IMG/VR virus record: IMGVR_UViG_3300032731_000119
Span: 1 to 49,777 of that record
DNA length: 49,777 nt
Reading direction: 5' to 3' (one strand)
Source: a virus
The notes beneath the pieces are model-generated. The model had not been told where the DNA came from. It saw only the letters and a list, made by a program, of their open reading frames with translations, and made no database searches. The translations under genes and the position numbers were made by a program. Of this stretch, positions 39,719-49,111 are shown in pieces; positions within the stretch are counted from its first letter, which is position 1; the number at the start of each line of letters is the position of its first letter.

Positions 39719-42700
39719 TTAACTTGTAGCGGTTTCTAACACAGATTCAGTTCCAGCAGTATCGAATTGATTAGCAAGCCAATGTGTTGAATCAACACAT
39801 ATAGCACGAACCAGAGTATTACCAGCAACCGAACTTGAAGCGTCATCCGAATCAGCACTTTTTTGACCATTAAGATATTCAGTAGTAGAGTCGTTAGCGA
39901 TCAGTTCATACCCAGTAGCCCCAACGTATAACCACACAACATTTCCCACCACACAGGCAGGTAATTCAACATAATGAGTAGCAGTTCCAGAAGATGTAAC
40001 CGCAACAAAAGTAGTTCCAGCAGGAACCGCAGCAGAAGCCTTCGTTGCACTAGAGGTTACCGCCACAGCCGAACTCTGTTGTCCAGCAGTAAATGTAACC
40101 TTCTCATCAAATATACTATGTCCACTAGATACGTTAAGTGCTCCACCAGTCGCTACGGCATCTATCTGTACTAAGTACGCATTTGTCTGTGCACTTCCTG
40201 TACTCTGAACAAACCTAGCACAAGCACCTTCAGCAGAACTTATAGGTTGTCCAGCATGGTCAACGAATAATGCGGCAGCACCAGCATTGTTTAAAACCTT
40301 GGTATTAACATGGAGACAACCAGTATCATTAGCACCATCCCAACCGTTAGTTGTACTTCCATCAACATGAATCATCTGACCTACTTGAGCATCCAGTCCA
40401 GTGAGTTTTAAGTTAATGTCCGCTACAGCACCAGTTTCGATTAGCAACCCATCGTTATTAGTTGTGTTAATATCCACCGCAAAAGCATCGGCAGCGTTAG
40501 CGCCAGTCTCAGTTATCCGTAAGCATGAACCCCTAGCATTGGCAGCAACAGAACCAGAACCAGCAATTAGTACGTTTGAAGAATTAGCATGAGCCATAGT
40601 TCCGTCATTCTTGACATGCAACATACCCACACCATCATTACCGAGCCAGTTGTTAGTCACACCGTCAATGAGAACCTGACTAACTACCGAACTAGCACAG
40701 GTAACAACTTCTATACCCTGTGAGTCAGCTTCGCCCGTAGTTACCTTTAACGCAGCACCAGCACCCTGATGGGTTACAACTATTGAATCCGAATCAGTAG
40801 ATGTATCTATTCCAGTCACGGTAAGTAGTGCTCCACTAGAGTCAGCACCAGTAAGTGTTACGGGAACATCAGTAAACGTACAGGTTTCAGAACCAGCATT
40901 AAATGTAACCAGATCGCCAGCCGTAGCCGACTGCCAAATCAAATCCAGACCATTAGTTCCAGATGCACCTATTGTAAACGCACCCGAAGCATGGTCATTA
41001 ACCTCATCCAATAACAACGCATCACTCGCAGCATCAAGTCTGTAGTCGCAGTTTGTCTGGTCAAACAGAATAGATGTGTCGATAAGTATCAACTCTCCAT
41101 CTGTATTACCATTCATGTCATACCACATATGCTTACCAGCATTTTCACCAAAGAATGTAACATCTACGCCAGTACCAGCCACACCAAAGTTAACATCTCC
41201 TAGAATGTCAGATTGCCCAGCATTGATTTTCAATGCGTAGTCATTAGTAGAATTAAGATACATAGCATATACGATTCCAGCACCTGCCGTCCCTGTGTGG
41301 TCAATCCTTAAAGCCGCACCATCTGTAGCATTTACCACATTTCCACTTGTAACAATCTCAACCGCAAAACTCGCAGCAGCGTTAGTACCAGATGAAACCA
41401 CACGAAGTAAATTTCCGCCAGCAGCTAAGGCACCGCTTGAATTAATTTCTACCGTACCTTCATCAGAGGCAGCGGTAGCAGCACCGCTAACATAAAAAAG
41501 TCTTTCGGCTTCCTGGTTTGTGGCTAAACAATGAATACCGTACCCAGTTCTCGCAGTAGCAGCATGCATGTAAAGTGCAGGTTCGTCACCATCGTGGAGT
41601 AAGTCAATACCCCAGGCAGCACCAGTAGCATCCTGTATTACTTCCAGAGCCTTACTGGTTCCTGTAGTATGATTATTATGTACCAGTAATGTCGATACAC
41701 TCTGTCCGCTAAAGTTTGTAATTATGTGCGAACCTATGTTAGAGTCAGAATCAATTTCAATTTTTCCATCTTCAAGCTGGATATGACCCTTAGTTACAGT
41801 AATCATATCAGTAGCATCAAGACCAGCTATCTCAACCTCACCATATCGTTTAATAGCAAACTGTACTCCAGACCTATCGCAAGTTAAGAAATTCCCAGTA
41901 GTAATAACATCAGCATCTAAAGCAAGTAGCACCTGGTCGGTTAATCCACCACCATCAATAAGAGCCAACGGCCCCCCAGAATTAATTAGAGAGTCGTTGG
42001 TAACACTAAAACTCGTAGCGGCATCAGCGTCAGTAACGGTTATAGAACCGTCAGCAAGTGTTAAGTCTCCCGTAACCGAAGGATTGAGTACGGTACCAGT
42101 AGCAAGTTGACTTAGAGTATAAGCACCAACTGTGGTGTCATAGAAATTTAATGTACTACCATCGAACTCTATATACGCATCTGATATACCCGATACACCA
42201 AGTCCAATACGACCAACAGAACTTGTACCGTCAGCACCAAGTATAACATTTCCAGTTGTAAGTAGATTCTCCGCACCAAAATCAATATCCGCACCAGCCG
42301 ATGTGATTGTTCCAGCACTAGGTAATATGATATTTCCACCGAAGGTAGTCTCTGTTGCAGTAATAGTCTGCTCGGCAGTACCAGCGATTTCCAAAGTCAA
42401 TGAGCCAGCAGCTCTGTTGATACTTCCAGCAGTAACTTCACCAGTCGTATTAACATCAAGATCCTGAGCCAACGTCACAGCAGCAGCAGCTACCGTCACA
42501 ACTGCGGTTCCAGCAATTTCCAGGGTCAAATTTCCACTAGCACGATTAACGCTACCTGCCGTCACTTCTCCCGTAGTATTAACATCTAAGTTTCCACCTA
42601 ACGTGGTTGCTGAAGATGTAACACTAACCTCTGCCGTCCCAGCAATCTCTAATGTTAGAGTTCCAGTCGTCCTGTTAATACTTCCACAAGTAAGTTCACC

Positions 42701-43201
42701 AGTTACTATATCAGCACTTGTTCCTGTAATAGAACCTGCGCCAGCGATATTGTCTCCACTGAAGTTAATGTCTCCACCAGCCGCAGCCAAGTACAAGTCG
42801 TCAGCCATAGCAGCGATAGTAGCATTTGAACCATCGTGATAAAATTCTATCTTATCAAGTGTAGCAGCACCACCAACCCGTAGACAGTTTCCCAGCCCAG
42901 TAGCAGCAGCACTATCTATAAAAGTCCCCCCATCAAATGCCCCGTCTAATGTCGAAACGCCAGTACCAATTACAGTACCTTCACCATCCTGATTTGTGGG
43001 TATAGCCGTACCATATCGTAAAGCACTGGCACTGTCAGGCCATATATATACCTCACCAACAACACCACTATCATCCACTTCCTGTAAACATAGTATCCCA
43101 GGCTTATTAGCCGCAGCCTGTGCGGGAATAGCAAGGATAGCTTGCTTGTCGTTTTTGCGTGATCCTATAAAAATCACGTCTAAATCTGTTAAAACAGCCA
43201 T
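39719..43201 (-). CDS. Large repetitive virion fibre, 1160 aa
   Basis: The ATG at 43201 (MAVLTDLDVIFIGS) has AGGAGA upstream; the upstream ATG at 43237 is less likely. Residues about 168-296 are three 43-aa repeats (G-x-x-T-x-G-S-I/V-N-R...LTLEIAGTA). The middle has many AAALFVDHAG-, VIDHTG- and GLDLIWQS-like beta turns, and the C terminus (about 1010-1120) ends in a compact domain (LPACVVGNVVWLYVGATGYE). It follows the capsid gene directly, so it may be a head fibre or long tail fibre. Beta-solenoid structure is inferred. Confidence 0.6.
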   Translation of the reverse strand: MAVLTDLDVIFIGSRKNDKQAILAIPAQAAANKPGILCLQEVDDSGVVGEVYIWPDSASALRYGTAIPTNQDGEGTVIGTGVSTLDGAFDGGTFIDSAAATGLGNCLRVGGAATLDKIEFYHDGSNATIAAMADDLYLAAAGGDINFSGDNIAGAGSITGTSADIVTGELTCGSINRTTGTLTLEIAGTAEVSVTSSATTLGGNLDVNTTGEVTAGSVNRASGNLTLEIAGTAVVTVAAAAVTLAQDLDVNTTGEVTAGSINRAAGSLTLEIAGTAEQTITATETTFGGNIILPSAGTITSAGADIDFGAENLLTTGNVILGADGTSSVGRIGLGVSGISDAYIEFDGSTLNFYDTTVGAYTLSQLATGTVLNPSVTGDLTLADGSITVTDADAATSFSVTNDSLINSGGPLALIDGGGLTDQVLLALDADVITTGNFLTCDRSGVQFAIKRYGEVEIAGLDATDMITVTKGHIQLEDGKIEIDSDSNIGSHIITNFSGQSVSTLLVHNNHTTGTSKALEVIQDATGAAWGIDLLHDGDEPALYMHAATARTGYGIHCLATNQEAERLFYVSGAATAASDEGTVEINSSGALAAGGNLLRVVSSGTNAAASFAVEIVTSGNVVNATDGAALRIDHTGTAGAGIVYAMYLNSTNDYALKINAGQSDILGDVNFGVAGTGVDVTFFGENAGKHMWYDMNGNTDGELILIDTSILFDQTNCDYRLDAASDALLLDEVNDHASGAFTIGASGTNGLDLIWQSATAGDLVTFNAGSETCTFTDVPVTLTGADSSGALLTVTGIDTSTDSDSIVVTHQGAGAALKVTTGEADSQGIEVVTCASSVVSQVLIDGVTNNWLGNDGVGMLHVKNDGTMAHANSSNVLIAGSGSVAANARGSCLRITETGANAADAFAVDINTTNNDGLLIETGAVADINLKLTGLDAQVGQMIHVDGSTTNGWDGANDTGCLHVNTKVLNNAGAAALFVDHAGQPISSAEGACARFVQSTGSAQTNAYLVQIDAVATGGALNVSSGHSIFDEKVTFTAGQQSSAVAVTSSATKASAAVPAGTTFVAVTSSGTATHYVELPACVVGNVVWLYVGATGYELIANDSTTEYLNGQKSADSDDASSSVAGNTLVRAICVDSTHWLANQFDTAGTESVLETATS
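42314..42700 (-). repeat. Three tandem 43-codon repeats in the fibre gene
   Basis: Units begin GELTCGSINR, GEVTAGSVNR and GEVTAGSINR, and each contains LTLEIAGTA; the third diverges at the end. Each is 129 bp. Such repeats often expand or contract by recombination and set fibre length. Confidence 0.75.
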
Positions 43202-43253
43202 TTTTTCTTTTCTCCTATATCCAACCCCCTCCACCAATAGGAGTAGGTTTCGA

Positions 43254-43272
43254 GGGGCACCCTAGTTGCCCC
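43254..43272 (-). terminator. GC-rich hairpin after the major capsid gene
   Basis: GGGGCA pairs with TGCCCC (minus strand, loop of 7) in the 145-bp gap between the capsid stop and the fibre start. It lacks a downstream U-run on the minus strand. The position matches the T7 terminator after gene 10, but function is uncertain. Confidence 0.35.
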
Positions 43273-43346
43273 CCGTTTTATTGTCCGTATCACTAAGGAA
43301 TACATATTTTCTTTGTAACTACTTTATTGTCAGTTACTTAGCCTTT

Positions 43347-44264
43347 CTAAGTATTGCCAATAAACACGCACCTCGGATCTCCAAAACCAAAATCATACAG
43401 ACTCACTGATGTTACAATTGTATCATCTGTGGTATCTGGTGCATCTTTAGTTTTAAAGTTTGGTTTCTGTGAAGAAAAGACATTAACATCAAATAGAGGG
43501 TCTTTCTTCGCCAGTATTCCCCACGCAGTTGTAGCAGACAGCCTAATATTAGGATACTGCTCTAGTCCCCACTTGGTATAAGGGTTCTTCGTGTTAGACT
43601 GTTCCCAAGGCATCCCTTTACTGCCGAACAGTTCATCAACGGTGAACATGAGTGTAGGTTCAAAATAAATCTTATCAGGTGTCGCCCCGATAACCTCACC
43701 CTGGTCATCAACCATCATCTTGAAGTAGTATAACGCAGACTCTATAGAAGTCGTGCTGATAGCAGCAGACTGTATATTGTTATACGTAGTCGCACCAGCA
43801 TCTTTACAAGTGTGTAAAGCATATCCCAATACCTGAGAGTCATACCCAGTGTATGTAGCAGTAGGGCTATTCCAAAGCCCGTGTACCTGCTTATCCTTCT
43901 GAAGTTTCATTACCCTGGAAAGACTGGACGTTAGTTTCTTCATCAGCCCGATTCTGTTAAACTTCTTCATCTCCATAGTAATCCTGAAACCAGTCCCGAA
44001 TTTTTCCTGAGTGTAATCCTTGGTGTCTGGACTAGGAATGTCTTGAATTGGAACATTAGCACCTTCAGCTACTGCCTCAGCGTCACCCAAGCCAGCCATA
44101 CGCATATCCCTCTCGATATACATATCAGTGCTTATGTCATTGAACATTCCAGGCCACATAACATCAATAGATGCCGTAGTGGTATCAAAGACCTTTCGCA
44201 GTCCCCCACGTAAGGCATCATTATCTGTAGTTGTATCCCATCCTGTTTGGATTGAATCTGCCAT
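43347..44264 (-). CDS. Major capsid protein, 305 aa
   Basis: The pattern DAEAVAEGANVPIQDIPSPD near residue 60-80, then alpha/beta blocks ending in DPRCVFIGNT, is typical of HK97-fold capsid proteins without a separate delta domain. It follows the decoration-like gene with GGAG upstream. Length is near the 300-350 residues usual for this class. Confidence 0.8.
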   Translation of the reverse strand: MADSIQTGWDTTTDNDALRGGLRKVFDTTTASIDVMWPGMFNDISTDMYIERDMRMAGLGDAEAVAEGANVPIQDIPSPDTKDYTQEKFGTGFRITMEMKKFNRIGLMKKLTSSLSRVMKLQKDKQVHGLWNSPTATYTGYDSQVLGYALHTCKDAGATTYNNIQSAAISTTSIESALYYFKMMVDDQGEVIGATPDKIYFEPTLMFTVDELFGSKGMPWEQSNTKNPYTKWGLEQYPNIRLSATTAWGILAKKDPLFDVNVFSSQKPNFKTKDAPDTTDDTIVTSVSLYDFGFGDPRCVFIGNT

Positions 44265-44275
44265 TTATTATCTCC

Positions 44276-44704
44276 TTACGCTATCGACTGACAGGCAGTC
44301 GCTTGGAACCGAACAAGAACTCTTTTGTTAGCCCCGTAACCATCCCTTTCGTCATCCTTTAGGATTATTACATCACCAGTACCCCCAGTAGCTACTCCTG
44401 AAGCATTAGGCGTAAAGTCCAGTGCGGCCTCTACACCCGTACCAGTATTGGCAAGCGTACCGATATAGTCAGCTTCCCATACCTGTGTCGGGTCAACTAA
44501 GGACACATTAACTCTAGCATCTTCAGTACCCGTGGCAGCCGACTGTGCTATCCCAAGAATAGTACCATTATCTGCTATCACGAGTCGTCCACTAGATAAC
44601 TTAACGGGGTCATTAGCATACCAATCATTCGCAGAACCGCTTGTTTCATCAAACGGCAGTATGTGTGGGTTTCCCGATTTTAATTTAAATCCATGTGCAG
44701 CCAT
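44276..44704 (-). CDS. Head decoration-like protein, 142 aa
   Basis: It begins MAAHGFKLKSGNPHILPFDE, with LSSGRLVIADNGTILGIAQSA, a pattern of phage head-decoration and DUF2190-like proteins. It lies directly upstream of the capsid gene and follows AAAGAGGAG. It probably binds the capsid surface. Confidence 0.65.
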   Translation of the reverse strand: MAAHGFKLKSGNPHILPFDETSGSANDWYANDPVKLSSGRLVIADNGTILGIAQSAATGTEDARVNVSLVDPTQVWEADYIGTLANTGTGVEAALDFTPNASGVATGGTGDVIILKDDERDGYGANKRVLVRFQATACQSIA

Positions 44705-44738
44705 TTTTTCTCCTCTTTAGATTTTTATGGCTATGGGA

Positions 44739-45215
44739 CTATATTCCGATGAGGTCATGTAGGATTTGGTCATTTACTTCCGCACCTAACTTTTTAGTTT
44801 CAGATTTAAAACGTCTTGCTTCTCCCTCTCGCTGTACGAGGTCAGCTTTTAATTCCACTTTCCGCTTTTCGATAAAGTCTGAAATAGAAATCTTCATAAG
44901 AATTAAATCACCGTGTTCATAATGGTTCTCGCCATTAGGTACACAACCTTCAGGCCAGTAACCATCATCTACGGTGACAAGTGAAAATCTCCACTTAACC
45001 TGCCAATCACGAATGTCCTTTATCTCGTTTCTGTTCCATACGAACTTATAGTCAGGTCGAATAGAAGCGTCCATCTTGTAGTCAAACGGTACGTATTTCC
45101 TTATCTCGTGCCACCCTTCGGGAAGTTGTCTGTCACTCTGGAGGTCTTTCCACTCTTCAGGTGGAACACCAGATCTCCTCATATCAACTATTCTAATATC
45201 TGGTAAGAAAATCAT
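44739..45215 (-). CDS. Hypothetical protein, 158 aa
   Basis: The N-terminal region is beta-like (MIFLPDIRIVDMRRSGVPPE) and the C-terminal third is a helix (IEKRKVELKADLVQREGEAR). It overlaps the scaffold-like gene by 4 bp. Lies between scaffold and decoration genes, so possibly an assembly factor. Confidence 0.5.
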   Translation of the reverse strand: MIFLPDIRIVDMRRSGVPPEEWKDLQSDRQLPEGWHEIRKYVPFDYKMDASIRPDYKFVWNRNEIKDIRDWQVKWRFSLVTVDDGYWPEGCVPNGENHYEHGDLILMKISISDFIEKRKVELKADLVQREGEARRFKSETKKLGAEVNDQILHDLIGI

Positions 45216-46018
45216 AGTGCCTTCCTCCTTCGCTCATCTCTTTCCTTCTTGATGGCCTCCTTCATGTCATCATCAGTCATCCCTAATTTTTTAGCCAATA
45301 AACGAGCATTAGTGTTTAGGCTCACGGTTTCAGGCTCGTCAACCGTCCGTGGCTTAACTGAGGATGGTGTCTCTGTAGCGGGCATAGTAGTCGGATTAGT
45401 CACGCCAGTAGCGGATTTTTTAAACCCACTCTTTTTGTTGCGTATCATAGAAGTGGCGTGAAACCAAGTTTCAGGGTCACGCAGTTCACGGGGGTCTATA
45501 TTCCCCTGTGACCTAACAACCCATCCTTCCATTAGTTGAGCTACTTCATCGCCGATACCCTCGAATAAATCGGGGCGTTTCTCAATGGCGTTCTTTTGCC
45601 CTTCCATGAAAGCAGTCCTGGTTTCATACACCCTACGTTGACCTTCTTCCTGTTGGCGTTTCTGCTCGTACTGTGTAATCCGCTTTTCAACAAGCCTATC
45701 GACAGCTTTTGGATCTGTCCAATCATAGTCCTCCTTTACCTCAGTTTCCTGTGGTGCAGGCTGTGATTGTTGCTGTCGTGGTTGGTTACGATAGAAGGCT
45801 GTTTCGTTGCGTAAAGAACCCAACTCCTCGCCTTGCCGTGTTATCGTAGCCTCCCTATCCTCTAACATCTTTGCAATATCCGCAGCCGTTTTTCCCTGAT
45901 ACTTCTCTGGAAGTTCAGGGGGTTGCGTCTCTTGCTCCTCTGTTTTTGGGGCTTCCTCAGAAGGCGGATCCTGGGTGGATTCGTTCTCTTCGGGAAGTGC
46001 TCCCTGTTCTAAAGTCAT
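45212..46018 (-). CDS. Scaffolding-like protein, 268 aa
   Basis: Acidic N terminus (TLEQGALPEENESTQDPPSE), coiled-coil middle (ADIAKMLEDREATITRQGEE, then KRITQYEQKRQQEEGQR) and a basic C-terminal tail (KEAIKKERDERRRKAL). This charge pattern is that of scaffolding proteins between portal and capsid genes. AAGGGGGAA precedes the start. Confidence 0.65.
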   Translation of the reverse strand: MTLEQGALPEENESTQDPPSEEAPKTEEQETQPPELPEKYQGKTAADIAKMLEDREATITRQGEELGSLRNETAFYRNQPRQQQSQPAPQETEVKEDYDWTDPKAVDRLVEKRITQYEQKRQQEEGQRRVYETRTAFMEGQKNAIEKRPDLFEGIGDEVAQLMEGWVVRSQGNIDPRELRDPETWFHATSMIRNKKSGFKKSATGVTNPTTMPATETPSSVKPRTVDEPETVSLNTNARLLAKKLGMTDDDMKEAIKKERDERRRKAL

Positions 46019-46043
46019 ATATTCCCCCTTTTACGTATTTATA

Positions 46044-46059
46044 GAGGTCGTAAGACCTC
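46044..46059 (-). other. Perfect 6-bp hairpin before the scaffold gene
   Basis: GAGGTC-TTAC-GACCTC (minus strand) lies 25 bp before the scaffold start and after the 46071-46310 stop. The stem contains a GGAGGT sequence, so it might sequester a ribosome site or mark an RNA processing point. It lacks a U-tract. Confidence 0.4.
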
Positions 46060-46070
46060 CCATAGACGGC

Positions 46071-46310
46071 TCAAGAGTGAGTCCCCGTCTTTGCTCTTAA
46101 TTCGTTTCTCAGGGTAGTAGGTAATCCCAATATCATTTTTATACCAGCAACCTGTCCCTGATGGTATCTAACATCTTCTCTTTTAGTCTCGCAATTAAGT
46201 GATTCCCGATTTCGTAGTTTCTGAACCTTATCTATAAACTTCTTAAAGAAATGCGAGTTTATAATATCATCGGCTTCACCAGCCGCAAACTTATCGTCCT
46301 GTTCACTCAT
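46071..46310 (-). CDS. Hypothetical protein, 79 aa
   Basis: It begins MSEQDDKFAAGEADDIINSH and is helical and charged. A phage-wide SEQ...GQVAGIKMIL pattern is possible. Its start is adjacent to the end of the 46311-46511 gene. Confidence 0.55.
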   Translation of the reverse strand: MSEQDDKFAAGEADDIINSHFFKKFIDKVQKLRNRESLNCETKREDVRYHQGQVAGIKMILGLPTTLRNELRAKTGTHS

Positions 46311-46511
46311 TTATTCGTGAAACTCCAAGATAAAAACTAATTCAAAGTTAAATAGTCCAATAAAAAACGCCCACGAACACATTGTAGACAGTTTTTGACG
46401 TGATACAGATAAAGAGAATAGGTGAAATTCATAAATACGTATTCGAGAACCTTTTTTCCCACGATTTTTCCAATAGTGTGTAAAAGCGAATATTTTTCTT
46501 TGTAACTTCAT
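46311..46511 (-). CDS. HYWK-motif small protein A, 66 aa
   Basis: FAFTHYWKNRGKK then IRIYEFHLFSL; the C-terminal part is hydrophobic (FFIGLFNFELVFILEF). It resembles the 49112-49300 product (FGFFHYWKHN...). Overlaps the portal gene by 4 bp. Function unknown. Confidence 0.5.
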   Translation of the reverse strand: MKLQRKIFAFTHYWKNRGKKGSRIRIYEFHLFSLSVSRQKLSTMCSWAFFIGLFNFELVFILEFHE

Positions 46512-48529
46512 TGTGGTTGTCCTTGTGTCGGTGGCTGTTCACCTCCACCCCCTTGTCCTTCACCTCCACCTTCAGGAGGTGGTTGCATACCCGACATTGT
46601 CATAGCCTGCGGTATATTAACCACATCAGCTATCTTTAGCACCATGCTCTCTGGGTCTATCGTATCCATATCCCTAAGCATATTCTCTAATTCTTTTTCA
46701 TCTATCTCACTAACTTTAACAAGTAACTGTTTAAACGATGCAGGTAAGTACGGTGACTCCATAGCCTGTACCATGCTTCCGAGATTAGTGTGGTACTGTT
46801 CAAGTAATGCGTACCGTTGCTGTGCAACCTCACGGCGTACCTCAGTGTTTAATAACTCGTTAGAGGCAGCAACCTTAACATTAATACCATCCCTCAAATA
46901 CTCAACGGGGTAATTAATGGTCTTTCTCTCAGGTTCACCTTTACCGTCTTTAGAGTAATATGAGTGTGTCGGCTGATACTGTGCCGAAAACTCCAAATAC
47001 ATCATACCCAACTCAGATATTTTATCCCTGTAATTGTCAATTCCAAACTTGAACTTCTTATTTGCTTCCTGTACCCGACTCAGCATTTCCTTAAATACTG
47101 GTCTATCAGCAGTAGGTTGACCCAAAATATCGGGAGTAACCCCAGTAGCTTTATTTGCGTAATCAAGTAACCTACCCTCTTCAGGTAAGATGGTGTAGGT
47201 CTGGTCAGAATATCTAAACTCATATATGGCTTCCTTCGGGTCAGTGTCGGTACTAACCTTCATTCCAGGTATTATTTTGTTAATATCTATACCCTGCCCA
47301 GATTGAACGAATAATACTGGACTATTAATCTGTACCAGTCTATCCAGGTACATATTATGCAAAGAGTCTATCTGAAGTTGTAATTTCTCCAAAATCTCGC
47401 AAGTACCCTCACCATCGAAGCAAAACTCTACAGGATTGAAGATTAAGTCGATAAACGGCCTAAAACCATTAAATATCGGGTTATAGATACATCTTAAGAT
47501 GGTATTAGTGCCACGGTGGAAGGTAACTACAATATCATCCTCTTCACCGTCCTCATCAACGTCATATCTAAGCCATAGCTCCCATATCTCTATTTTGTCC
47601 ATCAAATGCTCTGGTACTTCTTTGTGTTGCTCAGTAATCCTGTCTTTTTTAGTTTCATCCAACTCATCTGGTACAGTTAGGTTATCAGCCGCTATTTCAT
47701 CATATAACCCCTGACGAACCTTCATCTCTATATCAGGCATACGATGATACGTTCTAAACCCAATAAAGAAGGCTTCCTGAATACTTATAGAATCAGATGA
47801 CTGAACATAGTCCTCTCTAGAGATAGGAAAGATGTCTGCCCCCTCATACGAGGTGACAACTTCCTTAATAGCGTCCTGCCCACCCTTTAGTTTGAATGTG
47901 GGTATATTAGGGTCGTTACTCTCTTCTTCTTTAGCGTATCGTGTTACTGTTCTCTTTTTACTTACAGGCCACATCTTTAAGATGCCAGTACCACTTTTAA
48001 TTGACTGCTGTGTAGGTGAAAAGAGTTTCTTCTTTAGATTAACAACTTCCATCGCCCACCAGTTAAGGTCATCCTCCAACATAGGAGCTATCTGCTGGAA
48101 CATCTCGTTTTTCTGAGGATCTCCCGTATCTTTAGGTTCTACGATGAATACTTTAGGGCGATTATGTAAACCGTCTAGTACTCTAACAGATATAGCCTCT
48201 GTATTTATCCTGGTTATAGGTATAGCTACGTTGGCACATTTGGGGTATGGTATATTCTTTGTGTCACGCTGACCACGGTATAGTTTTTGCCATTCACTGA
48301 GTTTATCTATCCGTGGCTGTTGGTTCTTTATTTCCTGCTCTAGCCACTCGCCCAGGTCGTGTGATAGTTTATCCCGTAGGTTCTCACCAGAAGATTTGAG
48401 CTTTTTATCTAACTTAACATCCATACCTCCCTGGAATCCGACTATATCGGACTTAGTGGCTTCAAGGAGGTCTAATATTTTAGACTTATTTCCTTTTTTT
48501 TGGACTTCTTTTACTGACTTTTTTGGCAT
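46508..48529 (-). CDS. Portal protein, 673 aa
   Basis: Long protein with a KSGTGILKMWP segment (about 175-185) and P-V-x-F-C-F-D-G-x-G (about 370-378), then YLDRLVQINSPVLFV and a Gly/Pro/Gln-rich C terminus (about 640-673). These match podoviral portal proteins. The portal forms the 12-mer DNA gate and contacts the terminase. It is first among the head genes, as in T7. Confidence 0.7.
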   Translation of the reverse strand: MPKKSVKEVQKKGNKSKILDLLEATKSDIVGFQGGMDVKLDKKLKSSGENLRDKLSHDLGEWLEQEIKNQQPRIDKLSEWQKLYRGQRDTKNIPYPKCANVAIPITRINTEAISVRVLDGLHNRPKVFIVEPKDTGDPQKNEMFQQIAPMLEDDLNWWAMEVVNLKKKLFSPTQQSIKSGTGILKMWPVSKKRTVTRYAKEEESNDPNIPTFKLKGGQDAIKEVVTSYEGADIFPISREDYVQSSDSISIQEAFFIGFRTYHRMPDIEMKVRQGLYDEIAADNLTVPDELDETKKDRITEQHKEVPEHLMDKIEIWELWLRYDVDEDGEEDDIVVTFHRGTNTILRCIYNPIFNGFRPFIDLIFNPVEFCFDGEGTCEILEKLQLQIDSLHNMYLDRLVQINSPVLFVQSGQGIDINKIIPGMKVSTDTDPKEAIYEFRYSDQTYTILPEEGRLLDYANKATGVTPDILGQPTADRPVFKEMLSRVQEANKKFKFGIDNYRDKISELGMMYLEFSAQYQPTHSYYSKDGKGEPERKTINYPVEYLRDGINVKVAASNELLNTEVRREVAQQRYALLEQYHTNLGSMVQAMESPYLPASFKQLLVKVSEIDEKELENMLRDMDTIDPESMVLKIADVVNIPQAMTMSGMQPPPEGGGEGQGGGGEQPPTQGQPQ

Positions 48530-48614
48530 TTCTTTTCCGTTTTTTCCGTTTCATACCACGCAGCATATCCCTATTAGGCGTGGTGTCTAGTTTTGTACTG
48601 ATTATTCCTGGCAT
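48486..48614 (-). CDS. Basic 42-aa ORF overlapping the portal start
   Basis: ATG at 48614 overlaps the previous stop (TAATG) and TAA closes at 48488-48486, inside the portal N-terminal region. The product is MPGIISTKLDTTP followed by a strongly basic tail (RKKRKRNAKKVSKRSP). It could be a DNA-binding virion protein or a translational coupler for the portal. Confidence 0.5.
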   Translation of the reverse strand: MPGIISTKLDTTPNRDMLRGMKRKKRKRNAKKVSKRSPKKRK

Positions 48615-48913
48615 TAATCCATATAAGTTTTATAATGTGCTAGTATCTTCTCTAGCCATTTCATTGTAGCTATATCCATTTCTTTTCTATTTTTAGATGG
48701 GTCTTTATAACGCCACTTCTTATTCTCGTCTAAACTCTGCTTCAATTTCTTACTGAGGACTTTACAGAATAAGTTACCCTTCTTTTTGTAAAACTGCTTA
48801 CCTTTCCGATACTCGATAAAAAGAGCACCATCCTCATTAGCGTACCCCTTAACAAGGCTTCCATCCTTACCCCAAAACCCAGAACCAAGTACACCATCCA
48901 TAATTTCTGTCAT
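48614..48913 (-). CDS. Hypothetical basic protein, 99 aa
   Basis: It begins MTEIMDGVLGSGFWGKDGSL with a Lys-rich middle (FYKKKGNLFCKVLSKKLKQS). No family recognised. It is upstream of the portal in the leftward unit. Confidence 0.55.
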   Translation of the reverse strand: MTEIMDGVLGSGFWGKDGSLVKGYANEDGALFIEYRKGKQFYKKKGNLFCKVLSKKLKQSLDENKKWRYKDPSKNRKEMDIATMKWLEKILAHYKTYMD

Positions 48914-48922
48914 TATATCTTC

Positions 48923-49108
48923 CTATATATCCGTATATACAACTATATTGTCTGGTTTATCTTTTTTACGTGATGTCCAGATAGGAAGTTCGTACCAATC
49001 AGAACCAGTGGGTACGTTCTTTTTCTTTTGCCGTGCCTCAATTTTCTCACCCTGTGCGAGTACATAAGCGACACTCTCTTTATCACAGCCACAAATAGGA
49101 CATCTCAT
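48923..49108 (-). CDS. Zinc-finger hypothetical protein, 61 aa
   Basis: CPICGC at the N terminus gives half a ribbon; no second pair is visible. The rest is charged and ends with NIVVYTDI. Function unknown. Confidence 0.55.
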   Translation of the reverse strand: MRCPICGCDKESVAYVLAQGEKIEARQKKKNVPTGSDWYELPIWTSRKKDKPDNIVVYTDI

Positions 49109-49111
49109 TTC

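Noticed and set aside
42603-42839. Plus-strand open frames across the fibre repeats
   Set aside because: They arise from the repetitive third-position pattern of the antisense fibre and have no start signals.
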